64,000 nt of DNA from Garicola koreensis (GCF_014195445.1 NZ_JACIBT010000002.1:124001-188000), one strand, 5' to 3'; counted from the first letter of the stretch, positions 16,739-26,264 are shown. Numbers and translations: made by a program. The notes: generated from the letters alone by a model not told the origin.

Positions 16739-18291
16739 GCAGCCTTCTCAACAGCGATCTGCCCAGTACTGACTTCCTCGGTGCTGACTTCCTCGATAAT
16801 GACCTGTTGGGCGGCCGCACTCTCCTCGATGGTGTTGGTGATGCCGGTGAGTTGGTCATAGACGCCCAGGTCCACCACCGCGGTGGCGGGCTCGGCGCCT
16901 TGGACGATCCGGCGGGCCAGCATCCCCAGCCCCGCCGATGCGGGGTCATCACCAACGGTGATCAGCTTGGTCGCAGCCTCGATTGCAGTGTCGAAATCAG
17001 TGGCGGTGGCGGCCTGATCCACATGTGTCAGCAGCCGGGCCCGATCAGCATCAGCGGCGGCATCCAGCCAGTCACGGACCGGGTCAGCCACCAGCGTCCG
17101 CACTGGTGAGTTGCCCCATGCCCCGGGCTTAGCCACCAGTGCTGGCAGCAGCGAGCCCGGTGCGAGGATCGTGGCCTCAGCTTTGCCGTAGACACGGTCG
17201 AAGACCACCACCGGGGCGCAGTGTTCATCGAGGATCTCGATGCGGTCGTGACGGATCCCTACCGTCAGCAGCCGATCATGAAAGGCCGGGCCAGCCAGGT
17301 AGGTGTTGGACTCCACCAGCACCGCCCCAGTCTTATCAGCCCGACGGGACTCGTAGCGCACCGGATCGAAGCCGATGCCCGGCAGCTCGAGGCAGGCGGC
17401 CACGTCCTCGCCGAAGAGCTCAACGATCGGGGCGCCTTTACGGTAGTGGTCTTCCTCGGCCAGCTGGGCGCACCGGCTCAGCAGCATCTGGTTCAGCCCC
17501 TCGATGCTCTGGGCCTCGGGTTCGGGGACCATGATGTTGCGGCGTAAAAACCCCACGGCGTTTTCCACGTTGCCCTTCTCATGGCCGGAGTAGGGGTTGC
17601 AGTAGCGTCCCTGGCACCGGTAATGGGCTTTGAAGGAGCCGAACAGCTTCGACTCGATGACCTTCTTGCCAGTGCGCCGGCCGATGCCGGTAGCGTTGTC
17701 GAAGATCAGCTGCCGTGGCGCGGCGTTGATGTGTTCAAAGATGGTCCGCAGCCCGTGGGCCACGCACTCTGCGGTCTCGCCCCGGTAGGCCTGGACGAAG
17801 CGCATATTCGAATACGGGAACGTCACCACCAGAATGTGCAGCAGTATCTTCACCCCCGCGATCAGCGCCTGGGCCTCACCGAAGTCCACTTGGGCGGTGC
17901 CCGCAGGCCACACCAGCTGTTGGAACCCCTCACCACGAGCACGGTGAGCGGCCTTATGGGCCTTGATATAGCGTTGCACCGGCGAATACGAGCCGGTGTA
18001 GTCGTGCTCGGTGACCGGCCGGTCAAAGACCCTACGGGCGGTGTGGCGCTGCTTACGCGGCCGACGAGCATCATCCACCAGCCACGCATCAATGACCTCG
18101 GTGAAGCCCTCCAGCGACTGGGCGCCAGGACGGGCCGCCGGCCGCGGCGGTGTCGGGGAGTAATCCTCGATGCTGGTGTACTTAGCCACCGAGCCGCGGC
18201 TGACCCCCAGCTCGATCGCGATCTGACGAGCCGAGACACCATCAGCGTCCAGTCGTCTAATATTCTCTACTACGGTCATGGGTACCGTCAT
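16735..18291 (-). CDS. istA: IstA, IS21-family DDE transposase
   Basis: A 518-residue transposase. An N-terminal helix-turn-helix (VSARQIAIELGVSRGSVAKY) binds the element ends. The integrase core carries the catalytic triad: first Asp in TAQVDFGEAQ, second Asp in LIFDNATG, and Glu in EKGNVENAVGFLRR. The C-terminal beta-barrel and helical tail are present (NTYLAGPAFHDRLLTVG). The start could be ATG 18291 or the internal ATG 18279. It is full-length with no stop or frameshift. Confidence 0.95.
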   Translation of the reverse strand: MTVPMTVVENIRRLDADGVSARQIAIELGVSRGSVAKYTSIEDYSPTPPRPAARPGAQSLEGFTEVIDAWLVDDARRPRKQRHTARRVFDRPVTEHDYTGSYSPVQRYIKAHKAAHRARGEGFQQLVWPAGTAQVDFGEAQALIAGVKILLHILVVTFPYSNMRFVQAYRGETAECVAHGLRTIFEHINAAPRQLIFDNATGIGRRTGKKVIESKLFGSFKAHYRCQGRYCNPYSGHEKGNVENAVGFLRRNIMVPEPEAQSIEGLNQMLLSRCAQLAEEDHYRKGAPIVELFGEDVAACLELPGIGFDPVRYESRRADKTGAVLVESNTYLAGPAFHDRLLTVGIRHDRIEILDEHCAPVVVFDRVYGKAEATILAPGSLLPALVAKPGAWGNSPVRTLVADPVRDWLDAAADADRARLLTHVDQAATATDFDTAIEAATKLITVGDDPASAGLGMLARRIVQGAEPATAVVDLGVYDQLTGITNTIEESAAAQQVIIEEVSTEEVSTGQIAVEKAA

Positions 18292-18736
18292 CTACTTTCC
18301 AGTTCCTCTCCAGCGCCACCCTTGGTCGGAAGCTATGGGGCGCTTGGAGAAGAACCTATCTAACGGTGACGGGCCCATGACCGCCCCACTCTGAGCGAGC
18401 CGGCCAGGGACCATCACCCTCGGTGATCAACATTCGATATCCGCCCCACCGCTGACCGAGATCCCGGGACCAACAGCCAGCCGCATGGAGCAATTCGAAG
18501 TGGCCGGATTTTCCGCGCTCTTTTGGCAGGAAACCAGCCACCCAAATGGCCGGAAACCCCTGCTCAACCGGCCTAACTAAAGTTGATCACACACACTCGC
18601 ACGCTGCTAGGGTCTGGGTCGCCGTCTGCGGTGCCGTACGGCGACCTGTATTGGGGAGGTACCCGCCTAGGGGCTGGGCCCCTCGGCCTCGTGGACACGT
18701 GGGACATCCAAGCGCGGGCGTGGCGAGAGCGCACCT

Positions 18737-20167
18737 CTAGATGACCCTAAAGCCTGCATAGAGTGGCCGACACCATTCATCCGCCTCTTGAGGCTGTTTG
18801 CTTAGCTCCTCTGTCAAAGCCGCGTGAAAATGACGGATGGAGTCCAGGCGTGAGGCCCCCAACTTTACTTGCGGGGAGCCACCCGAAAGCCGAAGCGTGC
18901 ACGCCACGTCGAGGCGTTTCGCCTGTTTGGAAAGAGCACTTCTTTGACCTTGTGTCAGCTTCAGTGCACGGGGAACCGTGTAGAGGCGACGCACAGGGTA
19001 GCCATGGGCGGGCGGGGGTGCGAGCACTACGCGGTTTACCAGCCCTGAAGAAATGGCTGTTCCGAAACTTTTGCGGTCAAAGGTTAAGTCGGCGAAGGCT
19101 TCGGCCTCGCGCCTTGGAGAGGTTGGAAAATGGTCATCAATAATGGCCTTTGGCAAGTCTTGTCCTGTTCCAACGGTTGGATACATGTTGACCCCAATGT
19201 GAGCCCGAGAATTGAGTTCGATAATCACAAAGGAGTCGTCTTTGACGCGGGTCTCTTTGCTATCCCAAAGTATATCAACTCCGGCAGCGGGGAGGCCGGG
19301 TATCGCTTTAACTGCTGATACGGCAGCTTGTTTTACCCTAGGGGGTAGCGTATTGGTCACATCAATTACGTCGCCTCCGGCGCTGGCATTAGCCTTCTCG
19401 CGCAGTGCCAAATGCTGTCCGTCGCTAGGCACACTTTCGAAAGTGTAACCGGCCCGGGCTACTTGCTCAGTTACCTCATAATCTTTAGATATCAAGCCAG
19501 TAGAGAGGAATGGGTTCTTCTTCCTGCTAAGATTCTTAGCGGTAATGAGTTGATTGATGGTGCTCTTCCCGTCGCCTACGACGTTGGCAGGGAGCCTCTC
19601 GACCGCAGCGATGAAGCGATCCCCAACGACAAAAACACGAATGTCGCGCCCTAGGTGATGGCGCTCAAGTAGAATCCTGTCTTTCTTGAGTTCGTATACA
19701 AGATGTTGGTAGCAAGCGGTTAGCTGTTCGACATTGTGAATGTTGGCAAACACCCCTTTGCCCATGCTGCCGCGTACTGGCTTTAATACGACCGGGTACC
19801 CGAGGTCTTCAGCTACATCCACGACGTCAGTTAATTGCGACTCGCGAGTGTTGAAGGCATAAGACTCCGGGACTGGCACGCCGTGGGCGCGTAGCGTCTG
19901 TGAGGTCTGAAGCTTGCTTTCTACAAGCCTTTGAGCCACTGGGGTGATGCGACTTGACCTCGAGTGGTCGAACCTGACGGTAGTCGTCCCGTCGCTAATT
20001 TCCACTTGGGTCGCATCGGGGGGCAGGAAGCTCACCACCAGCCCTCTACGCCATGCCTCTAGTGCGATGCAATAACTGGATAGTTTTCCGCCGCCGAATC
20101 CGCTACGAACTGCCGCAGGCTGAAAATGGAAAGGCCAAGTGATTTCAAGGTCAGTTGATACGTGCAT
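18737..20167 (-). CDS. ATP-grasp ligase, cyanophycin-synthetase/GshAB-like
   Basis: A 476-residue protein if translation starts at ATG 20167, which has GAGG 9 bases upstream; TTG 20182 and ATG 20173 are possible. The ATP-grasp core shows LGYPVVLKPVRGSMGKGVFA (nucleotide-binding lysine and loop), then RHHLGRDIRVFVVGDRFIAA, LPANVVGDGKSTINQLI and AAGVDILWDSKETRV with FVIIELNSRAHIG (metal ligands). The order matches the ATP-grasp half of cyanophycin synthetase and bifunctional glutathione synthetase, which link amino acids through acyl phosphates. It is paralogous to the gene at 33.5 kb. It lies 31 bp downstream of another ATP-grasp gene, probably one operon. GC is lower than the window average. 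Confidence 0.8.
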   Translation of the reverse strand: MHVSTDLEITWPFHFQPAAVRSGFGGGKLSSYCIALEAWRRGLVVSFLPPDATQVEISDGTTTVRFDHSRSSRITPVAQRLVESKLQTSQTLRAHGVPVPESYAFNTRESQLTDVVDVAEDLGYPVVLKPVRGSMGKGVFANIHNVEQLTACYQHLVYELKKDRILLERHHLGRDIRVFVVGDRFIAAVERLPANVVGDGKSTINQLITAKNLSRKKNPFLSTGLISKDYEVTEQVARAGYTFESVPSDGQHLALREKANASAGGDVIDVTNTLPPRVKQAAVSAVKAIPGLPAAGVDILWDSKETRVKDDSFVIIELNSRAHIGVNMYPTVGTGQDLPKAIIDDHFPTSPRREAEAFADLTFDRKSFGTAISSGLVNRVVLAPPPAHGYPVRRLYTVPRALKLTQGQRSALSKQAKRLDVACTLRLSGGSPQVKLGASRLDSIRHFHAALTEELSKQPQEADEWCRPLYAGFRVI

Positions 20168-20198
20168 GTACATCTTCCTCAAGTCGGGAATGTGGCCT

Positions 20199-21470
20199 TT
20201 AGGTCGAAGTCAGGGGTGCGCCGGAAAACACTGTGTGTTGGGTGGAGTAAGCGTGTATCTGTGCATCTACAACGTCAAGTCTATCGATTCTGCGGGCTTT
20301 TGGGCCGTTAAAGATGGAATAGATCACGTGCTCCAGGATCCATTGCATACCGCCGAGGTGTAGACGCAGGGTGTCATTCGGAAGCCAGACGAGTTTGCAC
20401 GCGATGCCTTTATCTCTCGCGAGTCGTGTGACCCACTTTTCAAACTCCGCGCCTAGCCCTCTGGCTTGCAGTTCAAGCGTGGCATCGGTTAGGTCAAAGC
20501 GGTCAGGGCGTAGCTTCATGGCTTCCCATCCATTTCCTTTTGGCAGTCCCGAGCTCAAATAGAATGCGTTCAGAGCCCTCTTTCCGAAAGACTTGTCTAC
20601 TGTCGTGTGGAGGGAGACTAGCCAGTTTGTGTTGCCCTCCACTACGAGCGGCCCTTCAGGGGTCATCGCGATATCCCAGGCGACGCTGGGGGGGTTCCCC
20701 ACCATTCGGTGGGCCTCTTTAGAAACTGCAAGAACTGAGTCGAATCCTGGAAGCGTGTATCCAGTGAACTCAAACCCTGTAAAGGGATGGCGCTCATATT
20801 TTTCGCGCCTGTTGTTCCTTGCCCCCCCCAGCAACTTTCCCGAGTCAATGTCGATGCCTACGTAAAAGCCACCAGAGGTAGCGTTATCCACTATGGAATG
20901 ACCGGTTCCCACCCTCCAAGTAGCGCCAAGTGGCACCACTTCGCCGGATTTTAAGTACTGGGTAGTGACTCGGACGGTGTTAATCGAGCTGGCCGACGGT
21001 GCGGCATAACTGGGCACTTGTTGGATGGCTTCCTGAACTAGGTAACTACCCCGAGCGAGCCTCTGACTCAAGAGATCCTGGAGACTCGTGTTAACATGCT
21101 TTCCTTCGGCTAGCACTGCTATGCCTTCATCTACGAGGAATGCGCCCCGGCCGCCAGCGCTAGACCTTGGTTTGACGAAGTAGGTTCTAGGCAGTTGCGG
21201 GGCCAGTCTGCTAACAGGGACCTTTTCGCCTGTGGGTGAGTATGCGTAACCTCCTCTGATCGCCCAGAGAGTTCGAGGCTGTGGCACAGAGTATGCACCA
21301 GAAAAAGTCAATTTGTCATCAAAGAAGGCCCTGTAGCCGTGCTGGCCATGGTGCGAGAACCAATTCCATCGGACAAGTAACGGTGCGATACCTTTCCCCG
21401 TGTAGGAGGGGAACCATCGCTGACGTAGCTCTCTCGGGGTTGGGAAGGAAGACGGAGACTCTTTAGCCAT
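20199..21470 (-). CDS. Sugar-transfer-associated ATP-grasp protein
   Basis: A 423-residue protein whose centre matches the ATP-grasp family found beside sugar-transfer genes (also annotated as alpha-L-glutamate-ligase-like). Landmarks are RTYFVKPRSSAGGRGAFLV (nucleotide-binding loop), YLVQEAIQQ, the hallmark SSINTVRVTTQYLKSGEV, SVAWDIAMTPEGPLVVEGN (metal-binding acidic residues) and a W-rich N-terminus. It probably attaches an amino acid to a glycan carboxylate or amine. It is first in a two-gene minus-strand operon with the next ATP-grasp gene and is divergent from the unknown gene starting at 21638, so the 167-bp gap between should hold promoters for both. Confidence 0.8.
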   Translation of the reverse strand: MAKESPSSFPTPRELRQRWFPSYTGKGIAPLLVRWNWFSHHGQHGYRAFFDDKLTFSGAYSVPQPRTLWAIRGGYAYSPTGEKVPVSRLAPQLPRTYFVKPRSSAGGRGAFLVDEGIAVLAEGKHVNTSLQDLLSQRLARGSYLVQEAIQQVPSYAAPSASSINTVRVTTQYLKSGEVVPLGATWRVGTGHSIVDNATSGGFYVGIDIDSGKLLGGARNNRREKYERHPFTGFEFTGYTLPGFDSVLAVSKEAHRMVGNPPSVAWDIAMTPEGPLVVEGNTNWLVSLHTTVDKSFGKRALNAFYLSSGLPKGNGWEAMKLRPDRFDLTDATLELQARGLGAEFEKWVTRLARDKGIACKLVWLPNDTLRLHLGGMQWILEHVIYSIFNGPKARRIDRLDVVDAQIHAYSTQHTVFSGAPLTST

Positions 21471-21637
21471 CCCAAAAGCTTAGCGGACGCGCTTTATAGC
21501 AAACTGTGCAGTAGCGCGGAAGGCGAATGTCCCGGGTCGGGGTGCCCGGCAAGGAGCTTCTGTCGTTTGGAGCGGTATCGTAGGCCACTATGGTATGCGC
21601 GCAGCGACGGTTGCTGAAGTTCTGAAACGCAGAGTTA

Positions 21638-22993
21638 GTGAGAGAGTCCCAGACTATGTCACCGCAGGTAATCGGATTGAGGAAATGGTCCCCGTCACGA
21701 CTGGAAGATGTCTTAGGGGCCCAGGAAGTGGTTGCTTTAGAACGATACGCCACAAAGAAGCAACGCAACGGAGAGATCTTGGCGTTGGCACACCGGAGCA
21801 TGGCACATGATCCTCAACCATTCATCCATCCACTCTCGGGAAAGCGCGCGGGATGTTACGACTCATTTAGTCATGACGACGTTTACAACATTCTCGGATT
21901 CACCGACGGCGCTGAGCCCTTCTTCGTGATCCAGCGCGTATCGTCCATGGAAGCCTTTTACTTCCCCGAGAGAGACTTGGTGCTTAGTTTCAGGTTGCCG
22001 CAAGACCATTTCGACGAGCTATTCCAGAAGGTCGATTTGGCAGGACGTGACTTTTCGACGCGCCGCCGGTTTGCCGGTTTCATCGCCTCCCACCATCGGC
22101 CTTATCACTACTTCTATGATGCTCTGCCCGCTATGCGGGATATCGACCTTGGCTGGGAGGGGGATCGGAACACCAAGCGAGCTCTCGAGTTAGTCCAGCT
22201 TCAAGGCGGTGATTACCTGCCGGTCAACGTTCTGTTCCCTGATTACTTCTGTTATACTACTTCATCGCGGTTCTTAAACCACCACACCGTGCTGCGGGGA
22301 AAGTACTACCTGAAGGTGGGTTACGCCGGACTCAAGGATAGGGCCCAAGAGCGGAGCATCAACCAGTTCGATCGTTCGATCAACCTATCGCGCATTGTTC
22401 GGGACGATGAAAGTCGGTGTCCAGCTGGCCTGGGGCTGCTGACCCTTGCATTCGACATTTCCAACGAAAAGGGCACCTGGAGGTCTATCGAACAAGATAT
22501 CCCGAAGATCGTGCAGCATGTCGCCCAAGCTACGGGTTCCGACATTCACGTCATCTTCGATGGATGGACCCTTCCACACACCCCGAGCTCTAGGGACATG
22601 CGAAGGGTCACCGAGGAACGACGCCTGGCGGAGAGCATCGAAAACCGGCTGGAACATTCGGCTACCAAGGTGGATCACTTAGTGGGCGCGAACCCGCGGG
22701 ACAAGCTCGAAAACCTGGCAGGGGTGGACGCATTTGTATCCCGGTACGGCACGGGCTCGATGTTCGTGTCGCGGATTCTTGGTCGGCCTGGCGTAGTACA
22801 TCACAGTGGTCTAGCCAACTACGAAGACATCCACATGCAGGGGGGCGAAGTCACGACAGTTTTGGGGAGGCCCGCTTACGACAGTTCGAATATCAAAGTG
22901 CACTCGATTCCGTATGATGTCCACTGGCGAGATGTCGCTTCGGCACTCGTGACGCTTCTTCGTAACAAGTGGAAGACACAGACAGTGGACTGA
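21638..22993 (+). CDS. Unrecognised polysaccharide-locus protein, paralogue A (possible GT-B-type transferase)
   Basis: A 451-residue protein with no family I can name. It shares long conserved stretches with the gene at 24.9-26.3 kb: SHHRPYHYFYDALPAM, LAFDISNEKGTW with DIPKIVQHV, a segment around FDGWTLPHTPSSRD, and RYGTGSMFVSRILGRPG followed by HSGLANYEDIHMQGG. The last block resembles the C-terminal donor-binding half of GT-B glycosyltransferases, so a transferase is possible, but this is inference. There is no signal peptide. GTG 21638 is the listed start; ATG 21656 has a better-spaced GAGAGAG. The IS110 element lies between the two paralogues. Confidence 0.7.
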   Translation: MRESQTMSPQVIGLRKWSPSRLEDVLGAQEVVALERYATKKQRNGEILALAHRSMAHDPQPFIHPLSGKRAGCYDSFSHDDVYNILGFTDGAEPFFVIQRVSSMEAFYFPERDLVLSFRLPQDHFDELFQKVDLAGRDFSTRRRFAGFIASHHRPYHYFYDALPAMRDIDLGWEGDRNTKRALELVQLQGGDYLPVNVLFPDYFCYTTSSRFLNHHTVLRGKYYLKVGYAGLKDRAQERSINQFDRSINLSRIVRDDESRCPAGLGLLTLAFDISNEKGTWRSIEQDIPKIVQHVAQATGSDIHVIFDGWTLPHTPSSRDMRRVTEERRLAESIENRLEHSATKVDHLVGANPRDKLENLAGVDAFVSRYGTGSMFVSRILGRPGVVHHSGLANYEDIHMQGGEVTTVLGRPAYDSSNIKVHSIPYDVHWRDVASALVTLLRNKWKTQTVD

Positions 22994-23059
22994 ATCGTGG
23001 TAAGTCGCCGTGGCTAAGTGGGCGGTGATCCTGATAGACGATGAGTTTGTTTGAAGCGG

Positions 23060-23373
23060 GCTGGAAGTGATGAAGGACTGGTGGCTCTTCACTATTGATG
23101 GTGTGGACCGGTTGGTCTGACTCCTTAAGGGATGTGGCGGCCCACGGCTCTGGGCCATGATGGTGTAGTGGCCGGGTCTGACTCACGGCTCTTCTGACGC
23201 CACCTGCTGGTGGTTGTCCTTCCTCCGACGTGTCGATTGGCCGGGCTCACAGTACAGTGCAGCCCGGCGGGGCCGTCATGTCCTGATAGGAGTCTGGCGA
23301 AGTCCCCGATAGTGAACTGACTGGCGCCCATGCCGAGCTGCGTACCCCCACTACGCAGGAAGGGCACAGTCCC
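23060..23373 (+). ncRNA. Candidate bridge-RNA region of the IS110 element
   Basis: About 300 bp of non-coding sequence precede the transposase. In characterised IS110-group elements (IS621) this position encodes the bridge RNA that pairs with target and donor DNA. The stretch contains several potential stems, for example GGCCCACGGCTCTGGGCC at 23133-23150 and GCCGGGCTC...CAGCCCGGC around 23239-23261. The exact RNA ends and loops cannot be defined by eye. Confidence 0.35.
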
Positions 23374-24441
23374 ATGGTTACTGAAACCCAGACTCTGGTC
23401 TACGGCGGGATCGATGCCCACGCCGATACTCATCACGTGGCCGTCGTCGATCACCTCGGCACCGCCCTGGATGACCTCCAGGTCCCCGCAACCTCTGCGG
23501 GTTACCGCGCGGCGCTAGGGTTCTTGAATCGATGGCCCCAACTGGGTGCTGTCGGCATCGAATGCACCGGCTCCTACGGGGCCGGGGTTACCCGAGCTGC
23601 ACGGGAAGCTGGTCTGGATGTCGTAGAGGTCAACCGGCCCAACCGCTTCGATCGACGCCTGCAGGGTAAGATCGACACCTTCGATGCCTACGCTGCTGCC
23701 GAGGCGGTCCTCTCCGGACGGGCCAACGCCGCCCCCAAAGGCGGCGACGGACTGGTCGAGTCCCTCCGGGTGCTGCGCACCAGCAGGTCCTCGGCCTTGA
23801 GCGCCAGGACAGCGACGACTAATCAGATCAAGGCGATGCTGATCTCCGGGTCCGAACAGTTACGTTCACGCTACCGTGGGCTGTCGAACACCAAACTAAT
23901 GACCGCGCTGGCGGCTTCCCGGCCCACCCGCGGCCCGGTGAGCGCTGAAGAGGCCTCGGCCTACAGCCTGAGGCTACTGGCCAGGCGATGGAAACATCTC
24001 ACCGAACAGATCGAGGATCTTGGCCGGCATATGCAACGGCTCCTGGATGATCACACCCCTGAGCTGATGCAGGTCTTCGGTGTCGGGCGTGACACGGCCG
24101 CACAGCTGTTGATCACCGCCGGCGATAACCCAGCCAGGCTGCGTTCCGAGGCCACTTTCGCTGCCCTGACCGGCGCTTGTCCGATCCCAGCCACCTCGGG
24201 CAAGACCAACCGACACCGGCTGAACCGAGCTGGCGACCGGCAAGCCAACTCTGCGCTGTATCACGTGGTGATCGTCCGCATCCGCTACGACCAGAGCACA
24301 TGAGACTACGTTGAACGTCAAACCGCAGAGGGCAAAACCAAAATGGAGATCATCCGTTGCTTGAAACGCTACCTCGTCCGCCAGCTCTACCCCATCATCT
24401 GCCGATCCCTGACCGGCAGAACCCTCGCCCCAAACACTTGA
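23374..24441 (+). pseudogene. IS110-family transposase with in-frame TGA
   Basis: The N-terminal RuvC-like DEDD domain is intact: Asp in YGGIDAHADTHHVAVVD, Glu in GIECTGSYGAG and two Asp in KIDTFDAYAAAEA. The C-terminal Tnp domain follows (VFGVGRDTAAQLLITAGD, then FAALTGACPIPATSGKTNRH). The frame stops at TGA 24301-24303 after RYDQST but then continues in the same frame with DYVERQTAEGKTKMEIIRCL to a normal C-terminus ending at 24441. Related transposases usually have Arg at the stop position, so CGA to TGA is the likely change. The 309-residue product lacks the last 46 residues; activity is uncertain. Confidence 0.85.
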
Positions 24442-24485
24442 CATTTATCCATAGGAGTGTCGGACCTGGGTGGCGCGTAGCGAGA

Positions 24486-24604
24486 GTTGGAAGCGGTAGT
24501 CTGCGTTGTTGATGTGTTATCTCGGCACATCGTGGACATTGGATCTCAGCACTTCGTGCACATCGGGTCTCATGGCTTCAACAACGCAGACTACTGCTTC
24601 CAAC
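24486..24604. repeat. 119-bp element bounded by 27-bp inverted repeats
   Basis: Positions 24486-24512 and 24578-24604 are inverted copies matching at 26 of 27 bases (core AGTCTGCGTTGTTGA against TCAACAACGCAGACT). The 65-bp interior holds two imperfect direct repeats, TCTCGGCACATCGTGGACAT and TCTCAGCACTTCGTGCACAT. This is the form of a MITE or solo insertion-sequence end pair, or of a transcript folding into a long hairpin. It lies directly after the IS110 right end. Confidence 0.75.
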
Positions 24605-24944
24605 TAAGGCTATCCGTCACTGGGGTGGGGCTGGCGACTCGCGGAGGATCTTGAGTAGAGCAGGAAGATGGGGTCGGGGCCCCGATGATGTGCAGCGAGG
24701 AACACGTGATGCTCGCCGTGCAAGGACAGTCAGAAGGACTTCAGGCAACAGCCTGACGAACTAAGCAAGTGTCCGCGACTTGCGGACAAGGCCAAGCTCA
24801 GGGTGCCCACAATTGGCGGCTATGTTGATGACCTCTCCTAAATCAGCTCAACCGCTGGGCGTGGGCGGTGCCTCACCATATGAGAGATAGGTTATAGTAC
24901 TCTCAGCGTGCCAGCCTTCGTAGCATGCAGGGAGAATTAAGCAC
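24605..24944. other. Intergenic region with short palindromes
   Basis: No gene is supported over these 340 bp. Short palindromic stretches are present (GTCCGCGACTTGCGGAC near 24770 and TTCAGGCAACAGCCTGA near 24739). The sequence may be further mobile-element debris. A promoter for the next gene may lie around 24880-24910 (ATAGGTTATAGTACT), but it is weak. Confidence 0.35.
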
Positions 24945-26264
24945 GTGACCAAAAGCACTGTCCTGAACGTTAGACGCCGGTTCAGGTCCAAACTACAGGA
25001 CCACTGTACGTCCCAAGAGCTCGACGTTTTCGAACAGTATGTCGGTGGTGCCCGCCAGGACAGACTAATGATGGAGTTCGCCCGTGCATGCCGTACGGAG
25101 CGCGAGCCCAAGTTAACCCACCCCTTCACCGGCGAACGAGTGGCGTGTTGGTTTTCCTGCTCCATGGATGACCGCTACAACCTCTTGGGGTTTTGGGATG
25201 GGAACGACCCGTTCTACGTGATCCAACGCGTGTCATTCGTCGATGCGCTCTATTTCCCTCGGCGGCGCCTTCTACTCGGCTTTCGGCACATCACCTACTT
25301 TATGCTTGAGAAGCTAGCTGAGCGCATCGAACACGAGGCGGCGTTCCCCTCCACGCGGCGCCAATTCAAAGGATTCGTCGTTTCTCACCACCGGCCATAT
25401 CACTTTTTTTATGAGGTCGGCCCCGCGTTGTGGGAACACGTTCGCCAGGTGAGCGATAAAGAGGGTTCAGCGCCGGCAGAGATAGTTCAACTCCATGGCG
25501 GTGAGTATTTTCCGCTGGAGCGACTGGTGTCAAACCGTACCATCTACAGCACAAACTCTGCCTATCTCAATCACGTCACTGGTCTCCTGGGTACGTTCTA
25601 CGTGAAGTTAGGATACTCCGGGTATCCTGAAAGTGATCTTGATGGAATCCTCGAGCGGTTCGACGAGCGAGTCAGGGGTTCGTTGAGCTCGCTGCCGAAG
25701 TCTAGGAGGGAGAAAAACACTACCTCCCTTGCATTTGACATTTCCACGGCCCGCGGTACCTGGGCCACGCTGGACGAGGATATACCCAAGGTCGTGAATG
25801 CCGTCGCAGAAGTTCGAGGGGGCCCAGTTCGCGTTTATCTTGATGGTTGGACCCTGTCTTTGACACCTAATGACCTCGATCTGCGGCACATGAACGGTGA
25901 ACTGCAGCTTGCTCAGCAGATGGCCGCCGCCATGCAAGATACCGTTGACGTCACAGTGCTCGTCGGTGCCTCCCCCGTGATCAAGCTTGAGGCCTTTTCT
26001 GCACTAGACGCCTTCGTAACGCGATCTGGGACCGGGTCCATGCTGGTCTCTCGGGTGCTGAATAAGCCCGGCATAGTCCACGGCAGCGGCCTATCCGATT
26101 ACGAAGAGATCCATAAACAAGGCGACGACGTTGAATTTATGTTTGGCGACAGCTCTCGCCATAAAGCGGAAAATGAAAGCTTGCGGAAAATTTCATATGA
26201 CCTCGACTGGAAGGATGTTGCAGACCGGCTTATCCGACTGCTTCCAGCCTCCGCTCAGAGGTGA
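24945..26264 (+). CDS. Unrecognised polysaccharide-locus protein, paralogue B (possible GT-B-type transferase)
   Basis: A 439-residue protein clearly homologous over its whole length to the gene at 21.6-23.0 kb. Shared blocks include SHHRPYHFFYEVGPALW, LAFDISTARGTWATL with DIPKVVNAV, YLDGWTLSLTPNDLDLR, and DAFVTRSGTGSMLVSRVLNK with GIVHGSGLSDYEEIHKQG. Roughly half the residues match in these blocks by eye. It starts with GTG (MTKSTVL) and GGGAG lies about 11 bases upstream. It precedes the aldolase gene by about 95 bp in the same direction, so it may belong to the ulosonic-acid operon. Function unknown; a glycosyltransferase is my best guess. Confidence 0.7.
   Translation: MTKSTVLNVRRRFRSKLQDHCTSQELDVFEQYVGGARQDRLMMEFARACRTEREPKLTHPFTGERVACWFSCSMDDRYNLLGFWDGNDPFYVIQRVSFVDALYFPRRRLLLGFRHITYFMLEKLAERIEHEAAFPSTRRQFKGFVVSHHRPYHFFYEVGPALWEHVRQVSDKEGSAPAEIVQLHGGEYFPLERLVSNRTIYSTNSAYLNHVTGLLGTFYVKLGYSGYPESDLDGILERFDERVRGSLSSLPKSRREKNTTSLAFDISTARGTWATLDEDIPKVVNAVAEVRGGPVRVYLDGWTLSLTPNDLDLRHMNGELQLAQQMAAAMQDTVDVTVLVGASPVIKLEAFSALDAFVTRSGTGSMLVSRVLNKPGIVHGSGLSDYEEIHKQGDDVEFMFGDSSRHKAENESLRKISYDLDWKDVADRLIRLLPASAQR

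Larger units (their letters stand above)
15601..18589 (-). mobile_element. IS21-family insertion sequence with istA, istB and a third small gene
   Basis: The element has the istA-istB pair of the IS21 family. The left end begins TGTCAACTTTTCTCC at 15601. The right end, read inward on the other strand, begins TGATCAACTTTAG at about 18589. Both ends also carry an internal AATCCGGCCAC motif and GTTTCCGG, as expected from the multiple terminal repeats of IS21 elements. Target duplications cannot be defined by eye. All genes read leftward and look intact, so the element may be active. Confidence 0.75.
23050..24466 (+). mobile_element. IS110-family insertion element (ends approximate)
   Basis: The element carries an IS110 transposase frame and long non-coding flanks. 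The right end is probably near CATAGGAGTGTCGG at about 24452-24466. The left end lies somewhere between the stop of the upstream gene at 22993 and about 23130. IS110 elements lack terminal inverted repeats and usually make no or very short target duplications, so exact borders need comparison with an empty site. It sits between two paralogous genes. The transposase frame has an in-frame stop. Confidence 0.65.

Noticed and set aside
18292-18736. A gene right of istA
   Set aside because: The stretch is mostly the IS21 terminal region followed by about 150 bp without a coding frame.
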